Positions 1 through 11,417 of a DNA stretch of 64,000 nucleotides are shown here, piece after piece; the stretch's first letter is position 1; each line of letters begins with the position of its first letter. The stretch comes from Homarus americanus (taxonomy: Eukaryota; Arthropoda; Malacostraca; Decapoda; Nephropidae): assembly GCF_018991925.1 (NCBI RefSeq), contig NW_024732415.1, forward strand, positions 4,167,061-4,231,060, read 5' to 3'. The notes below the pieces were generated by a model. That model saw only the letters and a program-made list of their open reading frames with translations. It made no database searches and was not told the origin of the DNA. The position numbers were made by a program, and so were the translations under genes.

Positions 1-250
1 CTTAAAACAACTTAAAGTCCTCTCACGTGGATTATGCATTCAAAACATCTCTAATTCCTTTACATTAACAATATAAATAACGCGAACTAGAATATCTTTT
101 GAGTGACTTCTGAATGAAAGCAATGGAAATCGGATCCCCATTGAGCGGCTTTTACACAATAACATATCAAATTGTCTTCAGTGATTAATAAATAATTTAA
201 ATTTGTGATCACCTCTAAGCGACTTGACACTTTAAAGAACTATAACCCAT

Positions 251-420
251 TTTGGTGCGGCAGAATATACGATACAGCGCTCGCTTCGTATCCTTAGCGC
301 CACTGGTTTGCATCCGGGGCACTATCAAACCACTTAACTGTGAACAGACACCTTATATCACAGTTTTGGAAGTGAAGACGGTCGAGTGCAGTGCCCTAAC
401 CAGACATCACTCCTATGGCG
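251..420 (+). mobile_element. tRNA-derived SINE, copy 1
   Basis: A tRNA-like head contains a box-B-like GGTTTGCATCC. It is followed by a body with GAAGTGAAGACGGTCGAGTG and CAGTGCCCTAACCAGACATC. The body is shared with the copies at 6618, 24021 and 34690. Confidence 0.55.
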
Positions 421-940
421 CTTAATTACACTGAAGGAACTAATAAATCGATACAACTGGAATCCCTTTTAAGTAACTCACGAGCAAAAACATTAAATCC
501 GTTTCCAAATCGTATCTTTTTAATTGTAATAATCTACAACCATTAAAATCCTCCTCTTCAACACCCTATACTACTGGATCCTACTGGAAATAAGTAATTG
601 ATGGACTTTGTCGGCTATCCTTGGTCTAATTGCCTCACTGCTCAGTTAAGGTAATCTCATTGTGATGTTGTGCCCTAACTGTATGATAAATTAACGTATA
701 AGGTTTAGTCTTTCATTGCATTTTGTCCCCTTAACTGGTGGCAAGTGAATGTGTCTAAACTATAAGTAATGTTAATATAAATGTATCTTCTAACTGGTGC
801 TAAGTGATATCTAGTCAGTATTTCAATATATAATTTTGATGCATAATTAGATGTTGTTTTAATCTTGATTCAAAAGGTTTTATAGATTAACTTATTAGTT
901 TATTTTTCAATCATGTACTTTTTCTTATTTGGTTCTTCGT

Positions 941-941
<1 letters not shown>
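421..941. other. AT-rich sequence, no gene seen
   Basis: TAACTGGTG-type words recur at 735 and 792. No coding pattern. Confidence 0.4.

Positions 942-990
<49 letters not shown>
942..990. repeat. (GT)n microsatellite
   Basis: An uninterrupted GT run of about 24 units; a short (TCCG)4 follows at 1020-1037. Confidence 0.97.
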
Positions 991-994
<4 letters not shown>

Positions 995-2220
995 GAAATA
1001 TAGAAATGAAGATCTGTATGTCCGTCCGTCCGTCCGTTCATAAACAAGTTTTTCTCACAAACACGATGAATTGTTTTCAAACTCTGCGTCGGCGCCGACT
1101 TAAGTCTTCTACAAAATCTAAACAACTCAAATTAAATAAAAAGGTCCAGATGTACTTACAACTATAATGATAAGAATGAAGAAGTGAAGTAAAAATTAAT
1201 AAACAGATAGAAAAGAAAAATACATGGAATGGTGGTTAAATAAACATGGAAAAACAAATTACAAATTAATAGACAAAAATATCCTTCTTATCAAATTATA
1301 TGAATAACAGAATAATATGCATATTTAATTACTCGTATATAATCATCTGCACACTTCACTGGATTTAATTTTCATATTAAACTACATAACTACATGCTGT
1401 ACACATTAACTTATGCAAATTTCTTGTTTATTCATTCAAACTTTATTTAATTTCTTTATTATTATTATTATTACAGTACTGCGCACCAGCATCACTGTTA
1501 TTACTGCTATTATTTAATAAAAAAAAAATAATTCCTACCGATAGTGATATTCCCAGCCACACGTAGGTCAGAGTCACAGTACAACACACGAACAACAGGT
1601 ACTATATTATGTACTGGCGACCGGCGGCTGAGTGTTAAACCTTATCACAGCAACACAACGGCCGCTAAAAACTACCCCCTTAGAACATGAATTAACAGAT
1701 AGTATCACAGCTGCTACAATCTCTACAATGATAATGTATACCACACGTAATATTTTCCCGAGAACGCAATACGATGCCGTTTATCAGTCTCGCTGGCTGA
1801 GGTACACACAGTTTATTATCTACTGTGTCTATGAATAATTATTTTATAAGCTGAACATAAAGTGTATTAAATTACTAATAATATTTCAAGAAACAAACAG
1901 GTGATCTCAAGTTTAATTGTTACTGACTGAAATAAGAATAAACTGTTCACCTGCGCGGTAGTCGACGAGGTTCTCAACAGTACAGGTAGCGTCTCAGGCT
2001 ATCAGATGACGTCGGTATACGCTTGACAATACCAATGGCTTTTATTGTATACACATCAACGGGAACCAGGTTAAGTTAGGTTGTAACATCGTACAGGCTA
2101 CATTACAAACTGGTAGATGGTTTTTGAACAGAGCAGCCCGTAAGAATATAGAAAATTCCGTGTAGCCCAGTTAACAAGATTTCATACGGCAGGTGGTGAA
2201 ATTATAAAGTAGTGGAGCAA
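991..2220. other. AT-rich sequence, no gene seen
   Basis: A short (ATT)n lies at 1457-1473. 1960-2200 is more complex but carries no recognisable element. Confidence 0.4.
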
Positions 2221-2245
2221 CACACACACACACACACACACACAC
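2221..2245. repeat. (CA)n microsatellite
   Basis: About 12 uninterrupted CA units. Confidence 0.95.
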
Positions 2246-2463
2246 CTTAACTACACAATATCTTATTACTTAACATTATTAATTGGGCTCCACTCTTGGA
2301 TCAGCTCTCACTATTGGTGTAAAATGTTGCATATTTAACACCTATTACCGTTGAACAGTGACAAATCAGGCCCGCTGTAGTAACCTCGGTCGTGGAGAGG
2401 GAAGACCTGTTTTGTTTACCCATATTAGCAAACAGATCACGCGAAGTTGAGTAAACCCCGTTC

Positions 2464-2595
2464 ATTTCACCTGCTGATTAAACACCCTTATGCTAACCTA
2501 AGCAAACATAATCTAATACAACCTAACCACATTTAATCTAACATAACCTAACCCCTCTATACAAAGTTAGGGTGTTTAATTATCAGGTAAAACAG
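2464..2595. mobile_element. Foldback (MITE-like) family A, copy 1
   Basis: The left arm ATTTCACCTGCTGATTAAAC (then ACCCTTA) is mirrored by TTAGGGTGTTTAATTATCAG at the right. The interior is AACCTAA-rich, carrying TTAGG-like units in reverse. Confidence 0.65.
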
Positions 2596-2799
2596 GTGAG
2601 GGTTCCTAATGTTCATGTGGTCCTGGTAACTTACACGACGAGGACCGAACACGTGTACTGTATGACGTCTCACCCGGGGGACGTTCCCTCCTAGGCGGCG
2701 CTCAAAAGTCCTCAATTAGGGATTAGAACACAGGCATTGTCCGACACCACGTGAAGAAGGTTTCCCGTGGTGGTGCATCCCCCGACACTCATTTATAAG

Positions 2800-3955
2800 G
2801 GATTACTGTGGGAGAGGGAGAGGAGGGAGAGCTGAGAGAGGGGCAGAAGGGTCCTAGGTGGAGGAAGGAGGAGGGGGGGTGCAAGGAGGGAAGGGGAGGA
2901 GGTGGAGGGATGGATCTGAGAGCAGGGTGAGGATGGTGGCAGGATGACGGTGGTAGCAGGATGAGGGGAAGGCAGGGTGAGAGTGGTGGCAGGGTGGGGG
3001 CGGTGGTAGGGTGAGAGTGGTGGCAGTGTGAGGGCGGTGGCAGTGTGAGGGCAGTGGCAGGGTGAGAGTGGTGGCAGGGTGAAAGCAGGACAGGGTGGGG
3101 GTGGCAGTGGCAGAGCCAGAGCTGGTGGCAGGGTGAGGGGCGGTGGTAGGGTGAGGGCGGTGGCAGGGTGGAGGGCGGTGGTAGGGGTGAGAGGCAGGAG
3201 AGGATTGTAGGGGTAGGGTGGGGGCAGGGGTGAGGGCAGGCAGGTTGGGGGCGGCAGCAGGCTTGGGGCGGTGGCAGGGGGGTGGGGGCGGTGGCAGGAT
3301 GGGGGGGGCAGGTGGGGGGCGGTGGCAGGGTAGGGGCGGTGGCAGGGTAGGGCGGTGGCAGGATGGGGGCGGTGGCAGGCTGGGGGCGGTGGCAGGTTGG
3401 GGGCGGTGGCAGGTTGTGGGCGGTGGCAGGCTGTGGGCGGTGGCAGGTTGGGGGCGGTGGCAGGTTGGGGGCAGTGGCAGGTGGGGGCGGTGGCAGGTTA
3501 AAGGTGGCAGGGTGGGCGGTGGCAGGTAGGGCGGTGGCAGGGGTGGGGGATAATGGCAGGGTGGGGGGTGGCAGGGTGGGGGTGGTGGCAGGGTGGGGCG
3601 GTGGCAGGTTGGGGGGCGGTGGCAGGTTGGGGGGCGATGACAGGGTAGGGTGGTGGCAGGTTGGGGGCGGTGGCAGGTTGGGGGCGGTGGTTGGGGACGG
3701 TGGCAGGTTGGGGTGGGGGGGCAGGGTGGGGGCAGTGGGCAGGTGGGGGTGGGCGGTGGCAGGGTGGGGGCAGTGGGGGGTGGGGGGTGGCAGGGTGGGG
3801 CGGTGGCAGGGTGCAGGGGGGGCAGTGGCAGGGTGGGGGGCAGTGGCAGGGGGTGGGGGTGGCAGGGTGGGGGCGGTGGCAGGTGGGGAAGGCGGTGGCA
3901 GGGTGGGGGCGGTGGCAGGGTGGGGGCAGTGGCAGGGTGGGGGCGGTGAAAGCAA
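2800..3955. repeat. G-rich minisatellite, unit near GGGGGCGGTGGCAGGTTG
   Basis: More than 1 kb of units of about 16-19 bases; the cleanest block is about 3090-3952, and the flank 2800-3090 is a degraded AGGGTGAGAGTGGTGGC version. Runs of three to seven G every few bases make stable G-quadruplexes likely on the + strand. Pro/His/Thr-rich open frames of over 400 codons on the minus strand are a by-product of the low A/T content. Confidence 0.95.
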
Positions 3956-3989
3956 CTCTTGTGGATCAGGTTTATCTTCCGGCGGGCGG

Positions 3990-4275
3990 TTCTCCAAAGA
4001 CTACTCCCCCCCACGACCTGATTACCGGGGTGGTGATGGGTGGTGAAGGGACCTGGCCGCCCACACCACCGCCCAACCTCCATCATTCACACTCTCCAAC
4101 ACGACTCCAACTCCACCCATCCCTCCACCACCCAAATTACTACCTCCTCTGCACCGCCCACCACTACTACTAATACCAACTCACTAGGCCAGCACCACCA
4201 ACACACCGCCCATCACAGCTACTACCTCTACCACACCACACCACCCTCTGCCACACCACACCACCCTACACCCAC
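3990..4275. repeat. C/A-rich low-complexity tract (CCACCAC-type)
   Basis: It is rich in ACCACC, CACCACCCA and CTACTACTA, continuing the strand asymmetry of the adjacent array in the opposite sense. There is no clean period. Confidence 0.6.
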
Positions 4276-4504
4276 ACACGGTATCAATAATGAAATCTCG
4301 GTGGAACAGAGCCTTTCACTGGTGGTCATACAGCGTCTTATCAACAAGACATCGGCCTCTGACTAATAAGCTTCTCAGTGAGCAACTTGGTGTACTTGAT
4401 GTTGCTGACTGACAGGATCACAGGCTCCGTCAACCTCACCATAAATGACTAAGCTGGGATGCTCGCAGTCATGAATTTAGATACACAAAGATTCTTAAGT
4501 TAAT

Positions 4505-5019
4505 TTACACCAAATTGGTGGGTGGGGATGGGCGGATCATTCCCCCTGTGGTGGACGGAGGTGGGCGGACCACTCCCCCTGTGGTGGGTGGACTCCCCTT
4601 TGTAGTGGGTGGAGGTGGACTGACCACTCCCCCTGTGGTGAGTGGACCCCCCCGTGATGGGCGGAGGTGAGCGGAACACTCCCCCTGTGGTGGGTGGAGG
4701 TGGGCGGAACACTCCCTCTGTGGTGGGTAGAGGTGGGCGGAACACTCCCCTGTGGTGGGTGGAGGTGGGCGGACCACTCCCCCTGTGGTGGGTGGACTCC
4801 CCTTTGTAGTGGGTGGAGGTGGACTGACCACTCCCCCTGTGGTGAGTGGACCCCCCCGTGATGGGCGGAGGTGAGCGGAACACTCCCCCTGTGGTGGGTG
4901 GAGGTGGGCGGAACACTCCCTCTGTGGTGGGTAGAGGTGGGCGGAACACTCCCCTGTGGTGGGTGGAGGTGGGCGGACCACTCCCCCTGTGGTGGGTGGA
5001 GGTGGGCGGAACACTCCTC
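4505..5019. repeat. Minisatellite of about 30 bp with a 204-bp higher-order unit
   Basis: The basic unit is CCCCTGTGGTGGGTGGAGGT, GGGCGGAACACT. A block containing variant units repeats at exactly 204 bases (for example TGACCACTCC at 4621 and 4825). The period is a multiple of three, so reading frames on both strands stay open. Confidence 0.95.
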
Positions 5020-5079
5020 TCATCTCATAATTACAGCCGCCAGTTATATATCAAACGAGAATCTCATCCTAATTTCTCA

Positions 5080-5315
5080 ACTGCTGTCTGTCTCTGTTGT
5101 CTCTCAGTGCTGTCTAGCTGCTGTCTGTCTCACTGCTGTCTAAGTGCTGTTTGTCTCTGTTATTTCAAGCTTCTGTCTAACTGTTGTCTCTCACAGTTGG
5201 CTCTTAGGATTGTCTAACCGCTGTCTACATCATGCACTCTTGTCCCCCCAGATGTCTAAATGCTGTCTATCTCTACTATTTAACTCCTGTCTGTCTCAGG
5301 GCTGTCTAAACGGGT
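5080..5315. repeat. Degenerate CTGTCTGTCT/TGCTGTCTAA repeat
   Basis: Recurrent GCTGTCTGTCTCTG, GCTGTCTAA and CTGTCTGTCTCA with drifting spacing. Confidence 0.7.
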
Positions 5316-6617
5316 CTGTTTTATTGGCGGTTACTAAATTAGATCACTATCTTCATATCCAGTAAGATAGAGCCTCAATAAGAATCACACACACACACCA
5401 AAACCTGAGTTAAGCATTCCAAGCATCAAGTTATATGAAATATTCACGTTTTCTAAACTTATCACACACAGCCAGTAACTGAAGGATACATCGACTTAAT
5501 AACACAAGGGCAGTACTGACACACCGACGCCAGCAGGGTGTGTTGTGAGAGAGGACCCACCCAGTACCTTGAAGACTGTGTGTGTGGTGTGTGTGTGTGT
5601 GTGGGTGTTTTTTTTTTGTCTTTAAATGTGGCAAAACTTTTAAGAAATTATAAGTTTCTGTCTTTTGATGTTTTTTTTTTATTTTCGAGTCATATACTTT
5701 TGTTTATAAATTAAGTGAAGTGTCATGGGTGTCGTTAAATCCAAATAATATAAAGGTATATCGTGGTGTTGAGTGCTGACATTCTCTGCGGTGCACCAGT
5801 CTCTCCCCAGGGTAAAGGGACTGTATATCTTGGCACTGCCCTGACACGCGGCCCCTCCTGGATACTACTGATGTCTGCCCCGAGTCTTGTGTCTCTTTAT
5901 CAGTGTTGTGTCTGTCCTAATGGTTTATAGATAAGTTAAGATCGGGTACAAAATATCCTGCTAGAAAAATTGGAACTAGCGGCCAACATTTCAGCTGAAT
6001 TGGTCTATTTGGGTGGCGGCGGTTCATGACGTAGGACCTATTGTGAAGTATTACCCAGCGTCTCGGGGATACCACGACCACAGCAAACGTAAACATTGCT
6101 CTACTCTCTTGTTGCTATGGTTGTTACGATGTGCTCAGCAAAGACAGTATCGCTAACGAAAAATACGTCATCGGTACTGTTTTCCTGAAGGCAGTCTTTG
6201 GAGGTGGCGTGTGTGTGTGAGAAGGGTGAGATCAGGTCAAGTGTTGGAGGGTGTGGTTAGGCCGGTAGTCGTCTGAGTCACTGGTATACAGACAGTCTGT
6301 GTACACAAAATTATTTCTTGGTATTCCAATAAGCAGCCTGTTGGATATACAGTATTTTACGCTAACGTCAGTGTTGACTGTCTCGACCCTGTCTATCTTG
6401 CTGACTACTGTCTCATTATCGTCTTACCTTCATCACCGGTGAACTGACAGTTGCTGCCTACCTGTGAGAGAAAAAGAAAACAACAAAAGTTAAAGTGTAC
6501 CATTGCATCCTGATAGAGTTAATTATCACCTCATCCTAATCACGTCAAACCGAGACTCACATAAACCCCGGACCCGGAACTAGGCATAAATGTGACATAA
6601 CCTAACCGTAATCTAAG
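5316..6617. other. Mostly unique sequence, no gene seen
   Basis: It holds short CA/GT runs at 5389-5399 and 5577-5603. A less repetitive patch at about 5990-6190 has GTAAACATTG (forkhead-like) beside GTTGCTATGGTTGTTAC (loosely like an RFX X-box). No coding exon could be supported. Confidence 0.5.
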
Positions 6618-6788
6618 GGCGCGACGGCCGAGTGGATATACACTTACACCCTGTCCTTAGGTCGCTGGTTTGCGTCAATTGCACCCCCAGATCACCAGTA
6701 TGTGCAGGGGTACCCATCTTTATAGTTGAAAAAAAAAGGAAACGGGGTCAAGTGTAGTGCCGACCATGCTGCCTCCTTGTGTAACGAA
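6618..6788 (+). mobile_element. tRNA-derived SINE, copy 2
   Basis: The head is GCGCGACGGCCGAGTGG (box-A-like), then GGTTTGCGTC (box-B-like). The body reads GGGGTACCCATC, GGTCAAGTGTAGTGCCGACC and GCCTCCTTGTG. The same landmarks, in the same order, occur reversed at 34690-34853. Confidence 0.6.
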
Positions 6789-7350
6789 AACTAAAGTTAC
6801 ACCTTAAAAAATACAACAGTCTAAAATAGGTTCTTGATTATCTTGTGCACCAATTAGACACACTAACAACTATTTTTATTTGAGAATTACTCTGAGCTCC
6901 TTATAAGGTAAACAACAACAAAGACACAGCAGGCGACAATCAAGGAGACGACAACTGGGTCGTCCAGATGCCAGCTGCCCCTCAATGGAGTAGCCTTTCC
7001 TGCTCCACCAGATACAAAACAAATACACAACAGATACAAAGTCATAAAATTAACTGAGTTAGTCTTCATAAGCTTGTAAGCTTCTCTCAATTAAATAAAA
7101 AATACATCAACAAGATCAGATTTCCATTCAAGGACATCATTTGTCAACGAACTTTAACAGCACCGTCAGCAAGATTAAGGCCAGTGACAAGATAGTGCGA
7201 ACCAGTCAGTGTGTGCTGCAGTCATGAATAACGTGATGGTAAACAGGATATGAGAGAGAGAGAGACCCAACACTTGGCAATATCCGGCATCAAGTTTGGG
7301 TTATAAGTGATCAGTTTATTGCTGGAGAACACTTTTTATGGTAGAAAAAC

Positions 7351-7652
7351 ACTGGTTAAGGCTGGTTAAGTGTTGCCTCTCACTGGTTAAGTGTTGTCTC
7401 TCACTGGTTAAGTGTTGTCTCTCACTGGTTAAGTGTTGTCTCTCACTGGTTAAGTGTTGCCTACACTGGTTAAGGCTGGTTAAGTGTTGTTTCTCACTGG
7501 TTAAGTGTTGCCTCTCACTGGTTAAGGCTGGTTAAGTGTTGCCTCTCACTGGTTAAGGCTGGTTAAGTGTTGCCTCTCACTGGTTAAGGCTGGTTAAGTG
7601 TTGCCTCTCACTGGTTAAGGCTGGTTAAGTGTTGCCTCTCACTGGTTAAGGC
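7351..7652. repeat. Minisatellite, 21-bp unit CTGGTTAAGTGTTGYCTCTCA with 33-bp variants
   Basis: The 5' half is made of 21-base units. The 3' half is made of 33-base units formed by inserting GGCTGGTTAAGT. Variant units recur regularly, as in recent slippage or unequal exchange. Confidence 0.95.
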
Positions 7653-7760
7653 CTCACCGTTAATCTGACGTCTTAGTGACCTATTTATATAACGTCTGGC
7701 TAATATCTTTAAAATTAACCCAACCTGAGTTAATTATGATCTAAGTCTACGTTATTTTAT

Positions 7761-7858
7761 TGCTCAAGTCACTGTATGTGTTTAATGGTTTATAGCTCAA
7801 GAGACACTGTATTTGTTTAATTGTTTATAGCTCAAGAGACACTGTATTTGTTTAGTTA
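7761..7858. repeat. Three tandem copies of a unit of about 36 bp
   Basis: The unit includes TTTATAGCTCAAGAGACACT, GTATTTGTTTAA. The last two copies are almost identical. Confidence 0.85.
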
Positions 7859-8542
7859 ATAAGTGACGGACCCCCCTATACCCAGTCTCTTTAACCACAT
7901 AGTGGTCATTTTATATAAACATTTACCGAAACCCGGCGCTTGAGTTTCCCTTGTGAGTGGTGTGTAGTGGACGCCAGTGTTCTTGTGAGTGGTGTGTGGT
8001 GGACCCTGGTGTTGCGTCGCACGTGGCTGTGGTTGACCATCACCCATGCAGGAAGGACACAAACCACGGCCATCACCTGCTACTTGTCACACTCACCTCC
8101 TCACTCTTGAAAGAAAAAACATTAAATAATCTTACTTCTCGTACTCCTTATATTCTACCAATTCTCTTGCTGTTTTAATCATTCTTATTCATTTTTAATT
8201 TGTTATTCGATCAGTTTAATTGATCTTAATATAGCAGTCTCTTGCAGCACTGTAATTCTGAGCCCTCTAACCTCCTCATGTCTGTTGAATTGTCCCGCCT
8301 CACACCCTTACACCAGTACTAAAAATAATCAACATTTCAGAGGACGTTTTCTCAATCTAAAATCAATGTGCTTTTTTTAATAAATCTCTAAGATTATTAA
8401 AAGCAAAAGTGTGTATTTATCTTATATACAACGACAATAACTGTACTGTGTCTCGATAAATAATGAAAAGTTTTTTTTTTTTAGGTTTCAGTCAAAACTA
8501 AATAGGATATATGAAAGTTAATAACAAATCTCTCTCACACAC
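7859..8542. other. AT-rich sequence, no gene seen
   Basis: GTGAGTGGTGTGTRGTGGAC occurs twice at about 7953 and 7985 (32-base duplication). Otherwise featureless. Confidence 0.4.
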
Positions 8543-8965
8543 CATTGTATAAACCAACCTCTGGCGGAGAAGGGACATGGGGGGAAGGAGGGGTTGGAGG
8601 GAAGGAAAGGGAGAGGAAGGGGAAGGAAGGAAACAACCCTCGCGTTATTTTTGCCGACCCTCGTGCCCACAAACAGCGGAAGAGGGCAATTTTCACTTCA
8701 CTGTGGGCCCAGAGTATCGCCTCCAACCCCCCCACCTAAAACATCCCCGCCGGTCCTGCCCCGTGGACAAGGGTAAGGAGGAGGGAGATGACGGGGGAAT
8801 TGAGGGGAGGGGAAAGAAGAAGTGAAGAAAAGGGGAAGAAAGATGTGGATGGGATGGGAGGAGGTAGGGAAGAAGAGGAAGAGGGAAAATAGTGAATAAG
8901 TGGGAGGGTGGGGGAGGAAGGGAGAGGAAATGTAATCGGAGAGAGAGAGAGAGAGAGAGAGAGAG
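8543..8965. repeat. Purine-rich tract ending in (GA)n
   Basis: AGGGAAGGAAAGGG-type sequence surrounds a less repetitive patch at 8640-8770. A pure GA run is at 8939-8965. Confidence 0.75.
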
Positions 8966-9114
8966 TCAACGTATACAGTACAGTACAAGTATATCTAAAA
9001 AGCATAATTGATTTCGCTCTCTTGTTTTGAAGTGAACTGTCCACTGATGACGATGATGATAATATACACTTGAGACAGACATGCGTTTGAAAAATTCCTC
9101 AAAGAAATATAAAG

Positions 9115-9330
9115 ACGGAAGAGGAGAAAGGGATTGGGGAGAGGTTAAGGAAAAATAAGAGAAGAAGAGATGGAAGGGAGAAAACTAGAGGAGAGAAGAG
9201 GTGAGTGAAGGATGGCGAGAGAAGGTGAGAGACATGGGAAGAAGGAATGGGAGAAGGACGGGGAGGAAAAGAGGAAAAGAGGCGAAGGATATAGAAGAGA
9301 GAGAAGGAGAGGGAAGGACAGTATTGGTGG
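9115..9330. repeat. Purine-rich GA/GGA low-complexity tract
   Basis: AAGAGGAGAAAGGGA and GAGAGAAGGTGAGAG motifs without fixed period. Confidence 0.7.
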
Positions 9331-9459
9331 TGGTGGATGTTGTTGGTCCAGGTCAAACACGTCACAACAGGTCAAGCTTCCGAGTCAAGGGTCACCACCC
9401 ACCATTACAGCTGACACGCACATGGTTGTTGCCACGGTCCAAGTGTGTGTGTTTTTCTA

Positions 9460-9740
9460 AGTAGACACAAAGCGATCATACTAGACAAAAACATAAAGAA
9501 AAACATTTAAAATAGACAAGAGTGTTGACAGACATAAACAGACGACCAAGAAACACACATTCGAACGAACAACAGACACATCAGGTCAAACATAAAGACA
9601 AAGAAACAGACTGTTACAGACAAATACAGACTACAGGTATAAACACAGACACATATACATCACCACACACTGAGAATATAAAGACATACAGTTAAACAGG
9701 CGGACACTAAATCAAAGAGACAGCCAGACGAACACTGAGA
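9460..9740. repeat. Degenerate ACAGACAAACATAAAG-type repeat
   Basis: Many AGACAAA, ACATAAA and CAGACA words at irregular spacing. No coding signal. Confidence 0.5.
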
Positions 9741-10445
9741 CAGTGAACAAGTCGCGTCAGCGAGTCAGGAGACAACAATACCACGTGCTTAGTGAGCAGA
9801 CCTCAGCCTCCGTCACCAAGAGGGGCTGAAGGAGTTGTGTTAAGTCTTATGCTCTTTAATGTAGCCTTACACACACTTATTGTAGACATTCTACAGTAGT
9901 ACAACTCACTGAAGCTCTGATGTTACGGTGATAATATCTGCATTACGGCACAGACCAAACCCTACACAAGACGATTCATCAACTGGGAATAAAAAAAATA
10001 GAATATATATGACCTTGGATTCTCTAAAGCCGTTATTAGAAGTATATAATTACAAATGATGAACTCTGACCAAGATGACTTGATAAACGTGGAGACCTGA
10101 CAGTAATAAAATCGGCCTGTATGACAAATTTTCTGAACGGAGGCACAGTACAGCACCGGTATACACAAACACAACTAGACGATTATGGGATGGAGTCGTT
10201 GGCACATCTGGCGAGGCTGTAAACACCACCGGAACACTCAGCATGTAAACCATGTGATAAGCCTTTGAATATAATCTTGAACTGTACATTATAGCACTGC
10301 CAGAGCTCACACCTGGCCCATTATATCATCAATTAAGTAACTTCTTCATTGAATCAGGTAGCCTAAAAAATATTCTGACAATTCATTCTAAATTCACTTG
10401 TCTTTTTGTAATTAGTAATATAGTGTTAAACCCTTGAGTACGGGG
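9741..10445. other. Unique sequence, no gene seen
   Basis: No repeat or coding signal except ACCACGTGCTTAG (E-box) at about 9780. Confidence 0.4.
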
Positions 10446-10460
10446 TTAGGTTAGGTTAGG
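10446..10460. repeat. Short interstitial (TTAGG)3
   Basis: Three perfect TTAGG units followed by TTAAG. This is the arthropod telomere unit, but the run is too short to be a telomere remnant on its own; similar units occur inside foldback family A. Confidence 0.8.
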
Positions 10461-10504
10461 TTAAGTGAGACAGTCTATAAATGAGTCAAAGCAATATTAT
10501 AACA

Positions 10505-11072
10505 AGAATACTCATCCTACCTTTATCCTATCTCTCCTATTCCCTTCCCCTTCCTTCATCCCTTTTACCCCTTTCTTCCTCTATTCCCTTCCTCCACCCA
10601 TCCCCCCATTTCCTCTTCATACCTTACCCCCGTGACCTCCAAACACACCTTCTTCTCCCCTTCCCTCCTTCATCACCTTTCCTTCCTTCCCCTCCCTCAT
10701 CATCCTCTCCTTCCTTCCCTTCGCCTCCTCATCACCCCTCACTTCCCTTCCCTCCCTCATCACACTTTCCTTCCTTCCTCCTCATCATCCTCTCCTTCCT
10801 TCCTTCCCTCCTTCATCACCCTTTCCTTCCTTCCCCTCCTCATCACCCTCTCCTTCCTTCCCTCCCTCATCCACACTTTCCTTCCCTTCCCCTCCCTCAT
10901 CATCCTCTCCTTCCCTTCCCCCTTCATCACACTTTCCTTCCTTCCCTCCTTCATCACCCTTTCCTTCCCTTCCCCTCCTTCATCACCCTTTCCTTCCCTT
11001 TCCTTCCCTCCTTCATCACCCTCTCCTTCCCCCTCCTTCATCACCCCCTTCCCTCATCCACCCCCCCTTCTC
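10505..11072. repeat. Polypyrimidine minisatellite (CTTCCTTCCCTCCTTCATCA-like)
   Basis: Almost pure C/T on the + strand with CATCACC interruptions, unit about 25-30 bases. Open frames in it are compositional. Confidence 0.93.
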
Positions 11073-11169
11073 CACCCCAGAGGCCAATCACGTAACTACT
11101 TCCTTAAACCCGAGTCCTTAAAGGCATTCTTATAACTACCCTTAACTCACTTGTCTAAAACGATGGATA

Positions 11170-11343
11170 ACCTGAACATTAGGCACCCCAGTTTATTTCA
11201 CGTGATGTCTTAAGTACCCCAACTACCTAATGGGGTCAGGTTAGGTTAATGTTAATTTAGATTAGATTAAGTCAAATTAAGTTAGGTTAGTGTCAGAGTG
11301 GTTAATCACCTGAAATATGATGGGGTGTTTATTCTTCAGGTGA
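11170..11343. mobile_element. Foldback (MITE-like) family A, copy 2
   Basis: Left: ACCTGAACATTAGGCACCCC, AGTTTATTTCACGTGATG. Right, inverted: GGTTAATCACCTGAAATATG, ATGGGGTGTTTATTCTTCAG. The interior has GTCAGGTTAGGTTAATG. It sits between a polypyrimidine and a polypurine array. Confidence 0.65.
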
Positions 11344-11417
11344 TCCCTTTAATCTTGTGATATGTGAAGACATTGTCCACTCTTATGTAGGAAGCTCTGT
11401 CATACACACGAGGAAAG

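Noticed and set aside
2789..4086. Minus-strand open frames of 402 and 410 codons, Pro/His/Thr-rich
   Set aside because: They translate a G-rich minisatellite in two overlapping frames with the same periodicity. There is no domain and no splice or promoter context.
3218..4173. Several + strand Gly/Trp/Arg-rich frames
   Set aside because: Same minisatellite read on the other strand. GGGTGGGGGCGG words give no stops by composition.
4500..5023. Minus-strand frames of 149 and 172 codons (PPTTGG repeats)
   Set aside because: Product of a 204-bp repeat whose length is divisible by three.
6618..6788. Functional tRNA gene
   Set aside because: Boxes A and B are diverged, no cloverleaf closes, and the non-tRNA body is shared with other copies, so it is a SINE.
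6887..7090. Minus-strand 67-codon frame with two hydrophobic stretches
   Set aside because: Short, unsupported by any family or splice context. Hydrophobic runs of this length are common by chance in AT-rich DNA.
7351..7652. CRISPR-like array
   Set aside because: The units abut without unique spacers, and the context is a eukaryotic genome.
10446..10460. Telomere or chromosome fusion site
   Set aside because: Only three TTAGG units, and the same words occur inside dispersed foldback elements.
10481..11135. Frames of up to 204 codons rich in Ser/Pro/Leu/Phe
   Set aside because: Polypyrimidine DNA contains almost no stop codons on the + strand. No independent coding evidence.
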